A DNA stretch of 64,000 bases from Streptomyces sp. NBC_00620. Its GTDB lineage: Bacteria > Actinomycetota > Actinomycetes > Streptomycetales > Streptomycetaceae. Location: contig NZ_JAPENY010000001.1 of the NCBI RefSeq assembly GCF_026341825.1, positions 744,001 to 808,000 of the forward strand. The letters are read 5' to 3'. The notes under the pieces were generated by a model. The model was not told the origin of the DNA, made no database searches, and worked only from the letters and a program-made list of their open reading frames with translations. Each line of letters begins with the position of its first letter. Position 1 is the first letter of the stretch. Position numbers and translations under genes: made by a program. Below, in pieces: positions 43,772 to 54,168 of the stretch.

Positions 43772-45040
43772 CTACTGCGTGCAGCCTGTCTCGCCCGACG
43801 CCAGCGTCGCGCACGCCTTCGCATCGCCGGCGTCCTTCACGGCCACCATCGGGGTGTAGGCGTCGGTGTCCGCGTCGACCGACCCGGTCTGCTTGGCCGC
43901 TGTGCCGGAGGACACCTCGACCGTGTCGCCCACGGCGGCCTGGGTGATGCGGGCCCAGGCGGCGGCGCAGGTCTCGCTGTAACGGACCTCGACGAGGGCC
44001 GTGCCGACGGTGACGCTGGTGGCGGTCGTCGCCAGTTCGCCGCCGCAGCCCATGTTCTCCGGGTCCTTGCCCGTGCAGTCCGCGCCGGAGCAGTTCACTC
44101 CGGCCGGCAGCTCGGGATCGGGAGCGGCCACAGAGGTCGTCGGCGTCTCGGGCTTGCTCTCGTCCTTCGTGTCATCGCCCCTGGTGAGGTACACGGCCGC
44201 GGCGACCACAACGAGCGCGCCGACGACCCCCGCGAGGAACATGGTGAGCCGCCGCTTGCGCCGCGCCCCGTCGGGCGAACCCCCGCCCCCACCGGAAGGC
44301 CGGGCATCCCGGGGCGGACCCCCGGCCGCACCGGCAGAACCGGCAGAACTGGCAACTCCCACAGGACTGGACGGACCGGACGGACCCGTCGGCCCGAACT
44401 GCCCGGCCCCGCCGGAGGACGGCGTGGCGACGACCCCCCACCCGCCGCCCCGCCCGGCCCCACCGGACGAGCCACCCCCGTACGAAGGCGCCTCGCGCGA
44501 CCAGGTCCCCTGCGACGAAGCGGCGTGCGGCGAAGCTCCGCGCGAGGAACCCCCGCCCGACGAGTCCTCCGCGTCGGCGGCCGACGGCTGCGGCGGCACC
44601 GTCGGTGACACCCCCGCAGGACCGGCGACCCCCGGTGTCACGGTGGCGCTGCCGCCCTTGCGGGCCTGTTTGCCGCCGCTCCCGTTCGCCGGGGGCGCCC
44701 CGAACTCGCCGAGCGCGGCGCGCGCCTGCGAGATCCGGATCGCTTCCATGGTCATGTCGTGGCGCATCTCCGAACGGCTCCAGGCACGCTCGGCGAGCTC
44801 CCACATGGTTGTCAGATGCATGGGATTGGTGCCGGTCACCTCGGCCAGGGCGACGATCGCACCCTTGGGCGCGAGGAGCCGACCGTTGAGGTAACGCTCC
44901 CAGGACGTCTTGCTGTAGCCGGTGCGGTCGGCCACGGCGGCGATGCTCAGGCCGCTGCGGTCGACGAGCCGGCGCAGCTGGCTGGCGAACTCTCTGACCT
45001 GCGGATCGAGTTCATCCGGCAAGGCCCTCCAACGAGGCAT
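43772..45040 (-). CDS. XRE-type HTH, membrane-spanning protein with extracellular DUF2690 domain
   Basis: 422 residues; ATG 45040 follows GGGGGGAGAAGC, a good SD. Residues ~14-70 are an XRE-like HTH (EFASQLRRLVDRSGLSIAAVADRTGYSKTSWERYLNG). A long Gly/Ser/Pro/Ala linker (~105-260) leads to one TM (RRLTMFLAGVVGALVVVAAAVYL), then an outer domain with five Cys matching DUF2690: NCSGADCTGKDPENMGCGGELA and VEVRYSETCAAAWARIT. This layout suggests a transmembrane regulator that senses outside and binds DNA inside; no target is known. Such proteins are numerous in Streptomyces. Confidence 0.87.
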   Translation of the reverse strand: MPRWRALPDELDPQVREFASQLRRLVDRSGLSIAAVADRTGYSKTSWERYLNGRLLAPKGAIVALAEVTGTNPMHLTTMWELAERAWSRSEMRHDMTMEAIRISQARAALGEFGAPPANGSGGKQARKGGSATVTPGVAGPAGVSPTVPPQPSAADAEDSSGGGSSRGASPHAASSQGTWSREAPSYGGGSSGGAGRGGGWGVVATPSSGGAGQFGPTGPSGPSSPVGVASSAGSAGAAGGPPRDARPSGGGGGSPDGARRKRRLTMFLAGVVGALVVVAAAVYLTRGDDTKDESKPETPTTSVAAPDPELPAGVNCSGADCTGKDPENMGCGGELATTATSVTVGTALVEVRYSETCAAAWARITQAAVGDTVEVSSGTAAKQTGSVDADTDAYTPMVAVKDAGDAKACATLASGETGCTQ

Positions 45041-45642
45041 TGCTTCTCCCCCCTACTTCCTTCACCCCGTACGCGACTGGTCTCTTCCCCCGTACGTGAC
45101 TCACTGTTCCCCCGCGCACGGCGCCCCTTCGCCGAGTCCCCGTTCTGGCTACCCACAGGGATGCGCTCGGTAAGGATCTCAGTTCCCGGGATGGGGGCGC
45201 ACGGGAGCATTCGGGCGGAGGCATGCACCGTTGCACGCCCATTGGCTGCGGTCCAGTGTCCCATCGGCATTGTTGTACGACCGGTCGAACTCCTGGCTTG
45301 CGCACAGGACGTCCCGGACCGTCCCGATTGGCCACGTTAACTCGACCGTTGGGCTGGATCGGAGTAAATCCTTGAACTTGTCAAGACATCGACACATCCG
45401 GAACACGGGAGTGACCTCACGCGCCCCGGGAGCGGTCAGCTCACCCGAGGGTCACGAACTACCCTTCCCTCGACGGGAGTTGATGGAGTTCCGCTTCGAC
45501 GGAGGCCCGCCGGGCGCGGTCTCCGTTGCATGGCGCGGACACCGTAGCGGAACGGTCACTTCCGTGCCACAGCGAACTGACAGATATTGAACAGCCTGTT
45601 CCCGTGCACAAATGTTGTCTCCGGGCGGAACACCCGCCCGAC
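45041..45642. other. 600-bp intergenic region without a supported gene
   Basis: Lower GC than its surroundings, with AT-rich patches around 45250-45420 and 45580-45620. The only notable frames are a 75-codon ORF on minus (45179-45406) and a 119-codon ORF on plus (45231-45590); neither shows the expected third-position GC bias clearly or a recognisable domain. It must hold the promoter of the XRE/DUF2690 gene. An unannotated small RNA or small protein gene is possible. Confidence 0.5.
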
Positions 45643-45680
45643 CGCGGCCCGTCCTTGCTCGGGGGAGGGGACGGGCCGCG
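45643..45680 (-). terminator. hairpin terminator of the folD-DUF3017 operon
   Basis: CGCGGCCCGTCC (45643-45654) pairs with GGACGGGCCGCG (45669-45680) around a 14-base loop, 43 bp downstream of the DUF3017 stop. A smaller hairpin CGGGCGG/CCGCCCG follows at 45622-45640. Confidence 0.8.
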
Positions 45681-45722
45681 TCATGCCGGCCGCGGGAAAA
45701 GCGTGGGAACCCGGGGGTCCCC

Positions 45723-46406
45723 TCAGCGGACGGTGAAGTGCAGGGTGTCGTCCAGGAACGGGATCTCCAGCCACGGATCGGGCTGCGCCATCATCGCGAG
45801 CAGCACGATGGCCACGCCGAGCACGCCGTACGTGACCAGGTCCGTGAAGCGGGAGCGGACCGCGAGCATGCCCACGTCGGGCAGTGTCCAGCGCAGCACA
45901 CCGCCCACAAGGAGCGCGGCGCCGATCAGGATCGTGCCGTAGCGGAACACGTCGAAGGCGGTCAGCAGCAGGCCGAGCCCGACCAACGCGAGCACGGCGA
46001 GGATCGGCCACTGGCGCGCGGGCGCCGGGGCGTCCCTCGGCGCCGCCCGGCCGCCGCCCTCGGGCCGCGCGGTGTCCCGCGTGAACTTCGGGAAGCGCCG
46101 AGTGGTGCGGCGAGCGTTCCCTTCGGCATCGGGTGCGCTCACCGGGTCGACGACGACCGGCTCGTCGGCGTCACCCTCCGCGTCGGGCCCGCCGGGCTCA
46201 TCGCCGGCGCGGGCCGCCGACGACTGGCCATTGACGCCCGGTGTGTCCCGTACGGCCGGCTCGGCGCCGTTGCCGGACACATCCCGTACGACGGGCTGCG
46301 CGCCGTTACTCAGCGCGTTCCGCACGACGGCCGGCTCTCCGGCGGGCTCGTCGGTCTTGCCGTCGGTCTTGCTTTCGGTCTTCCCGGAGTTGCCGTCAGC
46401 CGACAC
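45723..46406 (-). CDS. DUF3017 membrane protein
   Basis: 227 residues from GTG 46406 (GCGGAGCGCA before it), overlapping the folD stop by 11 bp. The N-terminal ~135 residues are hydrophilic and repetitive ([31 protein letters not shown]). Three TMs follow: [38 protein letters not shown] and [18 protein letters not shown], matching the small DUF3017 domain usually found next to folD in actinomycetes. Function unknown; coupling suggests co-expression only. Confidence 0.87.
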   Translation of the reverse strand: MSADGNSGKTESKTDGKTDEPAGEPAVVRNALSNGAQPVVRDVSGNGAEPAVRDTPGVNGQSSAARAGDEPGGPDAEGDADEPVVVDPVSAPDAEGNARRTTRRFPKFTRDTARPEGGGRAAPRDAPAPARQWPILAVLALVGLGLLLTAFDVFRYGTILIGAALLVGGVLRWTLPDVGMLAVRSRFTDLVTYGVLGVAIVLLAMMAQPDPWLEIPFLDDTLHFTVR

Positions 46407-47250
46407 TGCGCTCCGCCGCTTCCACCACGTTGACGAGCAGCTGGGCACGGGTCATCGGGCCGACGCCGCCGGGGTTCGGGGAGATCCAGGCGGCGACCTC
46501 GGCCACGCCCGGGTGGACGTCACCGACGATCTTGCCGTCGGAACCGCGTGAGACGCCGACGTCGAGGACGGCCGCGCCCGGCTTCACGTCCTCGGGCCGG
46601 ACGAGGTGCGCGGAGCCCGCGGCGGCGACGATGATGTCGGCGCGCCTGAGGTGGGAGGCGAGGTCACGGGTGCCGGTGTGGCACTGGGTGACCGTCGCGT
46701 TCTCGCTGCGCCTCGTGAGCAGGAGCGGCATCGGGCGCCCGATGGTCACGCCACGGCCGACGACCACCACTTCGGCGCCCTTGATCTCGACTCCGTACTG
46801 GCGCAGGAGCGTGAGGACACCGTTGGGCGTGCAGGGCAGCGGGGCCGGCTCGTTCAGCACGAGGCGGCCGAGGTTCATCGGGTGCAGCCCGTCCGCGTCC
46901 TTGTCCGGGTCCATCAGCTCCAGGATGCGGTTCTCGTCGATGCCCTTGGGGAGCGGCAACTGGACGATGTACCCCGTGCAGGCGGGGTCCTCGTTCAACT
47001 CCCGTACCACCGCCTCGATCTCCTCCTGCGTGGCGGTGGCGGGCAGTTCGCGCTGGATGGAGGCGATGCCCACCTGCGCGCAGTCGCGGTGCTTGCCGGC
47101 GACGTACTTCTGGCTGCCGGGGTCGTCCCCGACCAGGACGGTCCCCAGGCCGGGCACCACGCCCTTCTCCTTCAGGACCGCCACGCGGGCGGTCAGGTCG
47201 GACTTGATCGCGGCTGCGGTGGCCTTGCCATCGAGAATCTGGGCGGTCAT
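46396..47250 (-). CDS. folD: bifunctional methylene-THF dehydrogenase/cyclohydrolase
   Basis: 284 residues. FolD signatures: [18 protein letters not shown] (catalytic Lys), [44 protein letters not shown] and [21 protein letters not shown]. It interconverts methylene-THF and 10-formyl-THF, feeding purH and purN. No ZTP riboswitch was seen in its 255-bp upstream region, which holds no other supported feature. First gene of a two-gene operon with DUF3017. Confidence 0.95.
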   Translation of the reverse strand: MTAQILDGKATAAAIKSDLTARVAVLKEKGVVPGLGTVLVGDDPGSQKYVAGKHRDCAQVGIASIQRELPATATQEEIEAVVRELNEDPACTGYIVQLPLPKGIDENRILELMDPDKDADGLHPMNLGRLVLNEPAPLPCTPNGVLTLLRQYGVEIKGAEVVVVGRGVTIGRPMPLLLTRRSENATVTQCHTGTRDLASHLRRADIIVAAAGSAHLVRPEDVKPGAAVLDVGVSRGSDGKIVGDVHPGVAEVAAWISPNPGGVGPMTRAQLLVNVVEAAERSVG

Positions 47251-47505
47251 GACCCCATCCTCCCGGATGACCGGTACCTGGTTCCAATCGGGCGCAGTGG
47301 TCGCGGCCGGGCGGACCGGCCGGGAAGATCACGAAGATTGCAGCTGCACAACATATGTGCCTATCGGCTGGACAAGAACTGGCCTGCCGCAGAACGATAT
47401 GCGGTGCACCATCGCGGTCCGTGTTGGGGGGCATACCGCTCAAAATCGTGACGTTCCTCCGCGCAATCCGCGCCGTCCCCGCCCTTTGCATGGAGGAAAT
47501 TCGCC

Positions 47506-48093
47506 ATGAGTTTCGGCTCACCCAACCCGTATGAGCAGCCGCAGAACCCGCAGCAGGGCCAGCCCGGCTACGGCTATCCCCAGCAGGGCCAGCCCGCCGG
47601 CTACGGCGCCCCGCAGACACCCCCCGGCGTCCCGCCGCAGCAGGGTTACGGCTACCCGCAGCAGCCCGGTTACGGCTACCCGCAGCAGCCGGGTTACGGC
47701 GCCCAGCCGCCGTACGCGAACTGGGGCCAGCGTTTCCTCGGCACCCTGGTCGACATGCTCGTGTTCGCCGTCCCCTACGGCATCGTGATCGCCGGCAAGG
47801 ACACTCCGGCGCTGATGGCGATCGGCGCCATCGCCCTCATCGGCCTCGCGATCTGGCAGCTGATCCAGGAAGGCCGCACCGGCCAGACCCTCGGCAAGAA
47901 GGCCCTCGGCATCCGCCTGGTGCGCGAGATCGACGGCCAGCCGCTCGGCGTCGGCATGGCGTTCGTCCGCCGGCTCGCCCACTTCCTCGACAGCCTGGCG
48001 TGCTACCTGGGCTGGCTGTGGCCGGCGTGGGACGCCAAGAAGCAGACCTTCGCCGACAAGGTGTGCTCGTCGATCGTGATCCGCACGTCGTAG
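47506..48093 (+). CDS. RDD-family membrane protein with Pro/Gln/Tyr/Gly-rich N terminus
   Basis: 195 residues. Residues 1-70 are a disordered PQ(Q)GYGYPQQPGYG repeat region. The RDD domain follows: NWGQRFLGTLVDMLVFAVPYGI with the R and D residues, LIQEGRTGQTLGKKALGIRLV, VRRLAHFLDSLACYLGWLWP and KKQTFADKVCSS. Two or three TMs. RDD proteins are thought to be small transport or envelope proteins; function unknown. Good SD (GGAGG) before ATG 47506. Confidence 0.88.
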   Translation: MSFGSPNPYEQPQNPQQGQPGYGYPQQGQPAGYGAPQTPPGVPPQQGYGYPQQPGYGYPQQPGYGAQPPYANWGQRFLGTLVDMLVFAVPYGIVIAGKDTPALMAIGAIALIGLAIWQLIQEGRTGQTLGKKALGIRLVREIDGQPLGVGMAFVRRLAHFLDSLACYLGWLWPAWDAKKQTFADKVCSSIVIRTS

Positions 48094-48174
48094 CGGATAC
48101 GCCGACGCGAGCGACAGCACTCCGGAACACTCCGGCACCGCTGGGCAGTTCGCGTCGCTGCGGATACCTGCTAA

Positions 48175-48205
48175 AGGGGCGCACCACTCACGGCGGTGCG
48201 CCCCT
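48175..48205. terminator. hairpin between convergent RDD and secreted-protein genes
   Basis: AGGGGCGCACC (48175-48185) pairs with GGTGCGCCCCT (48195-48205) around a 9-base loop. Confidence 0.85.
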
Positions 48206-48220
48206 CGCGTGGCCTTGCGG

Positions 48221-48583
48221 TCAGAGCAGACAAGCGCCCCCGGACGACGGGGTCACGGAGGTCACCCCGCTGGTCCCGGTCTGGGTCCGGCCGGCCCCCA
48301 GCGGATAGTTCAGGTCACCGCCCACGCAGTACGTCACGGCCGTGTTGTTCGTGACCTCCGCGACCGTCAGCGCGGGATCGTACTTGGCGCTGTCCCCCTC
48401 CTTCACCAGGACCGGGGTCCCGTTCCCGAACAGGGGCAGGAGACACACGTACCCCTTCGCGCAGTCCACCGCCGCCGCGTCCTGGGCGGCGGAGGCCGTT
48501 CCGAGCGCCGTCGTACCGAGCGCGACGGCCAGCGCCGCACCGACAACGGCAAGACGACTGATCCCGCTGAGCCTGCTCCGCAT
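48221..48583 (-). CDS. small secreted protein, unknown
   Basis: 120 residues. Signal peptide MRSRLSGISRLAVVGAALAV... cleaved near TASAA. The mature ~88 residues have CAKGYVCLLPLFGNG and end in a SSGGACLL tail, with four cysteines that could form two disulfides. The YVCL pattern is seen in small Streptomyces exoproteins of the inhibitor-like type, but I cannot assign a family. Read opposite to the RDD gene; probably a single-gene unit. Confidence 0.78.
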   Translation of the reverse strand: MRSRLSGISRLAVVGAALAVALGTTALGTASAAQDAAAVDCAKGYVCLLPLFGNGTPVLVKEGDSAKYDPALTVAEVTNNTAVTYCVGGDLNYPLGAGRTQTGTSGVTSVTPSSGGACLL

Positions 48584-48737
48584 GACTGAACCTCCGAGCG
48601 CCGGGGCCGAGTTGGGTCGGCCTCCGACACTTCCAGCGGAGCGAGGGGTTCTGCACCCGGGTATGCGCCATTCCGCAGGCGGGAACAGAACCCTTCGGCC
48701 CGCCGACGAATCGCCGCCGGGCCGAAGACGGCCCGGC

Positions 48738-50306
48738 TCAGTGGAAGAAGTGCCGCGTCCCCGTGAAGTACATCGTCACGCCCGCCTTCTTCGCGGCCTC
48801 GATCACCAGCTCGTCGCGGACCGAACCGCCGGGCTGGACCACGGCCTTGACGCCCGCCTCGGTGAGGATCTCCAGGCCGTCGGGGAACGGGAAGAACGCG
48901 TCCGAGGCCGCGTACGAGCCACGGGCCCGCTCGGCGCCGGCGCGCTCCACCGCCAGCTTGGCGGAGTCGACACGGTTGACCTGACCCATGCCGACGCCGA
49001 CGGAGGCGCCGTCCTTGGCGAGGAGGATCGCGTTGGACTTGACGGCCCGACAGGCCTTCCAGGCGAAGGCCAGTTCGTCCAGCTCGCCCTGGCTGAGCGC
49101 GTCGCCGGTGGCCAGGGTCCAGCTCGCCGGGTTGTCGCCGTCGGCCTGGAGGCGGTCGGTGACCTGGAGCAGCGCGCCGCCGTCGATCTGCTTGACCTCG
49201 ACCGGGGTCTTCGGGCCGTGGTGGGCGCGGAGCACGCGGATGTTCTTCTTCTTGGTGAGGGCTTCGAGGGCGCCGTCCTCGTACTCGGGCGCCACGATGA
49301 CCTCGGTGAAGATGTCGGCGACCTGCTCCGCCATCTCCTTCGTCACCGGCCGGTTGACCGCGATGACGCCGCCGAACGCGGACAGCGGGTCACAGGCGTG
49401 CGCCTTGCGGTGCGCCTCGGCGACGCTCGACGCGACCGCGATCCCGCACGGGTTGGCGTGCTTGATGATCGCGACGCACGGATCGTCGTGGTCGTACGCG
49501 GCACGGCGCGCGGCGTCCGTGTCCGTGAAGTTGTTGTACGACATCTCCTTGCCGTGCAGCTGCTCGGCCTCGGCGAGACCACCCGTGCCGTCGACGTAGA
49601 GAGCGGCACCCTGGTGCGGGTTCTCGCCGTAGCGCAGGGTGTTCTTGCGCTCGTAGGTGTGACCCAGGAAGTCGGGGAAGCCGCTGTCGTCGGCTGCCGC
49701 ATAGTCGGCCGCGAACCAGCTCGCCACCGCCACGTCGTACGCCGCCGTGTGCTGGAAGGCTTCGGCGGCGAGCCGCTTGCGGGTGGTGAGGTCGAAGCCG
49801 CCGTCCTTGACCGCGGCAAGGACGTCCGCGTACCGCGCGGGGCTGGTGACCACGGCCACCGACGGGTGGTTCTTGGCGGCGGCGCGGACCATCGAGGGGC
49901 CGCCGATGTCGATCTGCTCGACGCACTCGTCGGGCGTCGCGCCGGAGGCGACGGTCTCGCGGAACGGGTAGAGGTTCACCACGACCAGGCCGAACGGCTC
50001 GACGCCGAGCTCTGCCAACTGGCGCTGGTGGTCGGGGAGTCGCAGGTCGGCGAGGATGCCCGCGTGGACCTTCGGGTGCAGCGTCTTGACGCGGCCGTCC
50101 AGGCACTCGGGGAAGCCGGTCAGCTCCTCGACCTTGGTGACGGGGACGCCCGCCGCGGCGATCTTCGACGCGGTGGAGCCGGTGGAGACGAGCTCGACAC
50201 CGGCCTCGTGCAGCCCGCGCGCCAGGTCTTCGAGGCCGGTCTTGTCGTACACGCTGATGAGCGCGCGTCGAATGGCCCGCTTGTTGCTCTCGGCGGTGGC
50301 GGTCAC
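48738..50306 (-). CDS. purH: bifunctional AICAR formyltransferase/IMP cyclohydrolase
   Basis: 522 residues from GTG 50306 (overlaps purN stop, GTGA). N-terminal IMP cyclohydrolase: [45 protein letters not shown] and VNLYPF. C-terminal AICAR transformylase: [28 protein letters not shown], and the catalytic Lys-His in [13 protein letters not shown]. It completes the last two steps to IMP using 10-formyl-THF. Its substrate AICAR (ZMP) is the ligand of the glyA riboswitch in this window. Confidence 0.96.
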   Translation of the reverse strand: MTATAESNKRAIRRALISVYDKTGLEDLARGLHEAGVELVSTGSTASKIAAAGVPVTKVEELTGFPECLDGRVKTLHPKVHAGILADLRLPDHQRQLAELGVEPFGLVVVNLYPFRETVASGATPDECVEQIDIGGPSMVRAAAKNHPSVAVVTSPARYADVLAAVKDGGFDLTTRKRLAAEAFQHTAAYDVAVASWFAADYAAADDSGFPDFLGHTYERKNTLRYGENPHQGAALYVDGTGGLAEAEQLHGKEMSYNNFTDTDAARRAAYDHDDPCVAIIKHANPCGIAVASSVAEAHRKAHACDPLSAFGGVIAVNRPVTKEMAEQVADIFTEVIVAPEYEDGALEALTKKKNIRVLRAHHGPKTPVEVKQIDGGALLQVTDRLQADGDNPASWTLATGDALSQGELDELAFAWKACRAVKSNAILLAKDGASVGVGMGQVNRVDSAKLAVERAGAERARGSYAASDAFFPFPDGLEILTEAGVKAVVQPGGSVRDELVIEAAKKAGVTMYFTGTRHFFH

Positions 50307-50932
50307 TGGATAACTACCTTTCGTCCCTCAATGCGATAGCCGTTGCGGGCGAGCCGCCCCACGACATCCACGAGCAGCCTTCGCTCGACTTCCTTGATGC
50401 GCTCGTGCAGAGCGCTCTCGTCGTCCTCGTTCCGGATCTCGACCACGCCCTGGGCGATGATCGGGCCGGTGTCGACGCCGTCGTCGACGAAGTGGACGGT
50501 GCATCCGGTGACCCTCGCGCCGTACGCGAGTGCGTCGCGCACGCCGTGGGCGCCGGGAAAACTGGGCAGCAGCGCGGGGTGCGTGTTGACGAACCGGCCG
50601 CCGAACCGGGCGAGGAACTCCTTCCCCACGATCTTCATGAACCCGGCGGAGACGACGAGGTCGGGTTCATGGGCGGCGGTCGACTCGGCGAGCGCCGCGT
50701 CCCACTCGTCCCGGGTGTCGTAGTCCTTGACGCGGTTCACGAAGGTGGGCAGCCCGGCCCGCTCGGCGCGCGCGAGACCCTCGATGCCGTCCCGGTCCGC
50801 GCCCACGGCGACGATCTCGGCCCCATAGGCCTCGGGCCCCGCCTCCGCGATGGCGTCGAGCAGTGCCTGCAGATTCGTACCTGATCCGGAGACCAGCACG
50901 ACCAGGCGCTTGGCCACGGGCTTGGCGGCCAC
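50303..50932 (-). CDS. purN: phosphoribosylglycinamide formyltransferase
   Basis: 209 residues from GTG 50932 ([20 protein letters not shown]), with AAAGGG upstream; longer in-frame starts to 51295 lack conservation. GART motifs: [44 protein letters not shown] (catalytic Asn/His) and [19 protein letters not shown] (Asp). It formylates GAR with 10-formyl-THF. Coupled to purH by GTGA; the pair is one operon. Confidence 0.95.
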   Translation of the reverse strand: MAAKPVAKRLVVLVSGSGTNLQALLDAIAEAGPEAYGAEIVAVGADRDGIEGLARAERAGLPTFVNRVKDYDTRDEWDAALAESTAAHEPDLVVSAGFMKIVGKEFLARFGGRFVNTHPALLPSFPGAHGVRDALAYGARVTGCTVHFVDDGVDTGPIIAQGVVEIRNEDDESALHERIKEVERRLLVDVVGRLARNGYRIEGRKVVIQ

Positions 50933-51360
50933 GGTGGGGCCCTTTCTCGGGGGAGCGTTTGCACGGCCGGCTCGTTCTGCACCTTCGCCCACACTTGTAC
51001 ATTCGTACGAATGCATCGCGCCCCGGGATACGGGGAAGTCTACGAAGCGGCCGACCGTCAGCAACGATACCGGCACACCGGGCGGCCCCCACGGGACGGG
51101 GGCGTGGCCGGAAGGTAGCGTCTGGGGAGGATCCACCTGGGAACACCGTCCAGCACGGGGAACGCCTTGCGCACGCGGGGCGTTGATCTGGGACGGGTAC
51201 GTGAGGGTCCGGGGCGGTCGTCCCGGACACGAAAGCTCGGGGCGCCAGTCCTGGGTACGCACGCCGAACGGTCGGCTGCCCGGGGCGCGAGTCACGGGCG
51301 GGCACCAAGCTCCGTGGACACGCCGCCCGCCAGAACCACCAAGGGGAAGACGCTCACCTG
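50933..51360. other. divergent regulatory region between purN and a membrane protein gene
   Basis: No supported gene in 428 bp. It holds the palindrome ATTCGTACGAAT at 51001-51012 preceded by TGTAC, similar to TGTACTTTTTCGTACGAA at 54141-54158 before the XRE/sigma-like gene. I searched for ZTP riboswitch blocks here and saw none. Confidence 0.55.
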
Positions 51361-52275
51361 ATGCCGGACCGCAGTCTCCGACTCCCTCCGCTCCTGCTGC
51401 GCGAGCGGCGCCCTTCGCCTGTGCCGCCGCGGGAAGGCGGGGGCACGCCCGACTCCGCCCCTTCGGGTGAGCACGGCTCGGCCGACGGCAACGGGGGCTC
51501 GGGCGCGCAGGGCCCGGACGCGCCTCCCTCGGGCTCCTCTGGCTCTTCTGGCTCTTCTGGCTCGGACGACAATCCGTTCGCTCCGCCGCCGGAGGGGGCT
51601 CCCGACCGGCCGTGGCAGCCGCGGAGGCCTGCGAACGGGCAGGGCTCCGAGGGGTCGGGTTCGGGCGAGCACGGTGAGCCCGACGGGTCGTCCCCGTGGG
51701 GCAGCCAGTGGAGCGACCGGCAGCCGGGGCCGTCCAGCGGTGGTGGCTTCGGCGACCGTCCCGGTGCGTCCCAAGGACAGGGGCAGGGGCAGGGGCAGGG
51801 GCAGGGGCAGGGGCAGGGGCAGGGGCAGGGCGGTCCGGAAGGGTCCGGCAGTGGTCCGGGTACCGGTATGCGCTGGGACCCGACGGATCCGGCGCAGCGC
51901 AAAGCGCGCTTCGCCCTGCTCTCCGGTATGTGGGCGTTCTTCTTCGCCCTCTTCAGCTGGCCGTACGTGGCTCTGCTGCTCGGCGCGCTCGCCCTCTACT
52001 GGGGCATCAGCGCCCTGCGCGCCAAGCCCCGCACCCCGGATCCGGACAGCCCGGCGCCGGACCCGGCGAACGCCCGGCCCCAGAAGTCCGCCGCGGTGAG
52101 CGGCCTGGTCACCGCATCCCTCGCCATCGCCATGGTCGCCGCCGGCTTCACCGCCCAGCTCGTCTACAGCGACTACTACGCCTGCACCAACGACGCCCTC
52201 ACGAACGTCGCGAAGAAGTCCTGCAACGACCTTCTGCCGAAGGAGCTGCGGGGGGTGCTGGGGACGCAGGGGTAG
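51361..52275 (+). CDS. membrane protein with long disordered N terminus and Gln-Gly repeat
   Basis: 304 residues from ATG 51361. Residues ~1-160 are low complexity (Gly/Ser/Pro/Asp), including ten consecutive Gln-Gly pairs near residue 137-157. Then [39 protein letters not shown] (two TMs or a hairpin) and a further [28 protein letters not shown], ending in a ~40-residue outer segment with two Cys ([21 protein letters not shown]). Family not recognised beyond a typical actinobacterial membrane protein upstream of purN. Function unknown. Confidence 0.8.
   Translation: MPDRSLRLPPLLLRERRPSPVPPREGGGTPDSAPSGEHGSADGNGGSGAQGPDAPPSGSSGSSGSSGSDDNPFAPPPEGAPDRPWQPRRPANGQGSEGSGSGEHGEPDGSSPWGSQWSDRQPGPSSGGGFGDRPGASQGQGQGQGQGQGQGQGQGQGGPEGSGSGPGTGMRWDPTDPAQRKARFALLSGMWAFFFALFSWPYVALLLGALALYWGISALRAKPRTPDPDSPAPDPANARPQKSAAVSGLVTASLAIAMVAAGFTAQLVYSDYYACTNDALTNVAKKSCNDLLPKELRGVLGTQG
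51778..51831 (+). repeat. CAGGGG hexanucleotide microsatellite (9 units), in frame
   Basis: Nine perfect 6-bp units encode (Gln-Gly)n. The identical units show recent expansion; the in-frame length means copy-number changes would alter only linker length. Confidence 0.9.
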
Positions 52276-52276
52276 G

Positions 52277-52363
52277 TTTTTCGCCCCCTCCGCCCCTACC
52301 CGTCCCTTGCTCCTGGGGCTCCGCCCCAGACCCCGCTCCTCAAACGCCGGAGGGGCTGAAAAT
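52277..52363 (+). repeat. dispersed intergenic repeat, copy C (shorter)
   Basis: TTTTTCGCCCCCTCCGCCCC, hairpin TGGGGC/GCCCCA, AGACCCC, CTCAAACGCCGG, AGGGGCTG; lacks the CGCGCTGACGCG block of copies A, B and D. Starts 2 bp after the membrane protein's stop. Confidence 0.8.
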
Positions 52364-52371
52364 CCTGCTTG

Positions 52372-52477
52372 TTCAGCCCGTCCGGCGTTTGAGGACGAGC
52401 GCGTCAGCGCGACACGGGGGTCTGGGGGCGGAGCCCCCAGAAACAAGGGACGGGTAGGGGCGGAGGGGGCGAAAAAA
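52372..52477 (-). repeat. dispersed intergenic repeat, copy D (inverted)
   Basis: Full-length copy in opposite orientation to C, facing the end of the DUF6350 gene. C and D together form an inverted repeat of ~200 bp between two convergent genes. Confidence 0.85.
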
Positions 52478-52497
52478 CCACCCCCAGCCCCCACACC

Positions 52498-54054
52498 TCA
52501 ACCCGACTCCGGCGGCTCCGGCGGCTCCAGCGGCTCCCCAGGAGCAGACGCCTCCTTCAGCGCCGCCCAGCGGGCCTCGCGAGGCACGTCCTCGTGCCAC
52601 GCAGACCCCGTGGAGTCGGAGGGCAGGAAGTCGTACAGGTCGAGGCTAGGGTCAGCCGCCACCTGCTGGACATCGGACGGGGACCCCTCCGGGGCCTCAA
52701 CCGGAGACGACCGGTCCCCCTCGGCCCGCGAGAGCCACGAAGGCAACAACACCCCCACCCTCCAAGCCCGACGCTCGCGAACCCGCCACCCCCGCACCCC
52801 CACCACCACAGGAACCCCCACCCCCACCGTCCACAACCCCGCAGCCACCCCCACCTGCCACCACACCGGCCCGAAATGAGCCAGCCCCCCAACCCCGAGC
52901 GCTCCACCGGCCACCCCGGCCAGCACCGCGAGCACCACCCCGCACAACCCGGCCGCAAGCAGCACACAGCAAACGGCCCGCCCCCGGGACCACACCACCC
53001 CACCCCCCGGCACAGCCGAAGCCACCACGAACCACGCCACCGTCACCCCCGCAGCCACCGGCACAACCCCACCCACCCAGCTCAACGGCGCCCCCGCCCC
53101 CGGCACCGCGGCCAACAGCGGAAAGGCCGGCAGCAGCGACCCCGGCGCAGCCGAGGACAACGGCCCCGCCACCTGCCCCGCCCCCAGGACGACCCCGGGC
53201 CCGAGCCCGTACGCCGCCCCCCACACCGCGGCGTTCGGCACGAGCGCCAGGCACAGCAGCAGTACGGCGAAGCGCCCCGACCACACCTCGGTGAGCTGAA
53301 GGAACGAACCGCGCGCCGCACCCCCGTGCCACACCAGCGACACGGCCACGAGCAACGCCCCTCCCCCGACCAGCACCGCCGCCCCGGCCCCGGCGGCCCG
53401 CGCCGCGCTCGCGAGGAACCGACGGGCGTCCGGCTCGAGCGCATAGGCGTCCACGTGACGACGTACACCCGAAGGCAGGGCAGCGAGCCCCCGGTGCCCC
53501 CACGGGGGCATGGGCCCACGCGGACGCCCGTACGCCGTCCACACCCCCGCCCCCGCCGCCCCCGCGGCAAGCAGCGGCAGGCATACGGCGGTCCACACCC
53601 AGGAGGGCCGCAGCTCCCCGCCCGAGGCGTACAGCGCGGCGGCGCCGCCGACGGACAGATAGCCGGCGACGACCCCGGCCCACGCCGTCCGCGGCGCGGC
53701 TTCCGACTCGGCGTCGGCGGCGTCGCGCCCCGCCCGGTGCAGCAGCCACACCGGCAGCACGACGAGAAGCAGCGGTGTGACACCCACCGGCATGGGCACT
53801 CCGGAGAGGGTGTCGGTGCGGACGAGTTCGACGCCGTGGGCCAGTAGCCAGAGGGCCGCGGCCACGTGCAGGGCGCCGCCCGGTCCGCTGTCGGGGTAGG
53901 GGGAGCTGATCCACAGCACCATGACGAGGACGGCGAACGAGCCGAGTCCGAGCCCCGCCGCGAGGGCGCCACCCAGGAGGCTGGCGGCCAGTCCGGGGGA
54001 TCGGTCGCGCATCCGGGTGAGCAGGGGCGACAACGACAGCCTGCGGTCGGTCAT
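52498..54054 (-). CDS. DUF6350-type multi-spanning membrane protein
   Basis: 518 residues from ATG 54054 ([36 protein letters not shown]). About 12 hydrophobic segments; conserved-looking parts are [28 protein letters not shown] and [24 protein letters not shown], typical of the DUF6350 family found upstream of purN in actinomycetes. The C-terminal ~80 residues are cytosolic and acidic, ending in [10 protein letters not shown]. Transport-like but no function known. Confidence 0.85.
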   Translation of the reverse strand: MTDRRLSLSPLLTRMRDRSPGLAASLLGGALAAGLGLGSFAVLVMVLWISSPYPDSGPGGALHVAAALWLLAHGVELVRTDTLSGVPMPVGVTPLLLVVLPVWLLHRAGRDAADAESEAAPRTAWAGVVAGYLSVGGAAALYASGGELRPSWVWTAVCLPLLAAGAAGAGVWTAYGRPRGPMPPWGHRGLAALPSGVRRHVDAYALEPDARRFLASAARAAGAGAAVLVGGGALLVAVSLVWHGGAARGSFLQLTEVWSGRFAVLLLCLALVPNAAVWGAAYGLGPGVVLGAGQVAGPLSSAAPGSLLPAFPLLAAVPGAGAPLSWVGGVVPVAAGVTVAWFVVASAVPGGGVVWSRGRAVCCVLLAAGLCGVVLAVLAGVAGGALGVGGLAHFGPVWWQVGVAAGLWTVGVGVPVVVGVRGWRVRERRAWRVGVLLPSWLSRAEGDRSSPVEAPEGSPSDVQQVAADPSLDLYDFLPSDSTGSAWHEDVPREARWAALKEASAPGEPLEPPEPPESG

Positions 54055-54168
54055 TTGGGTCACGCACGTCATGCTCCCAACGACACGCGCTTTCTCGTCG
54101 TAACAGGCGAACCCCCGATGTGTCGCTCAATATGCAGCTATGTACTTTTTCGTACGAAGGGGCGCGCT

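Noticed and set aside
45179..45406. 75-codon minus ORF in the 600-bp gap
   Set aside because: No SD, no domain and weak codon bias; kept only as a possibility in the findings.
46406..47505. second ZTP riboswitch upstream of folD
   Set aside because: The CGGGGAGC and GCCTGGGC blocks are absent there.
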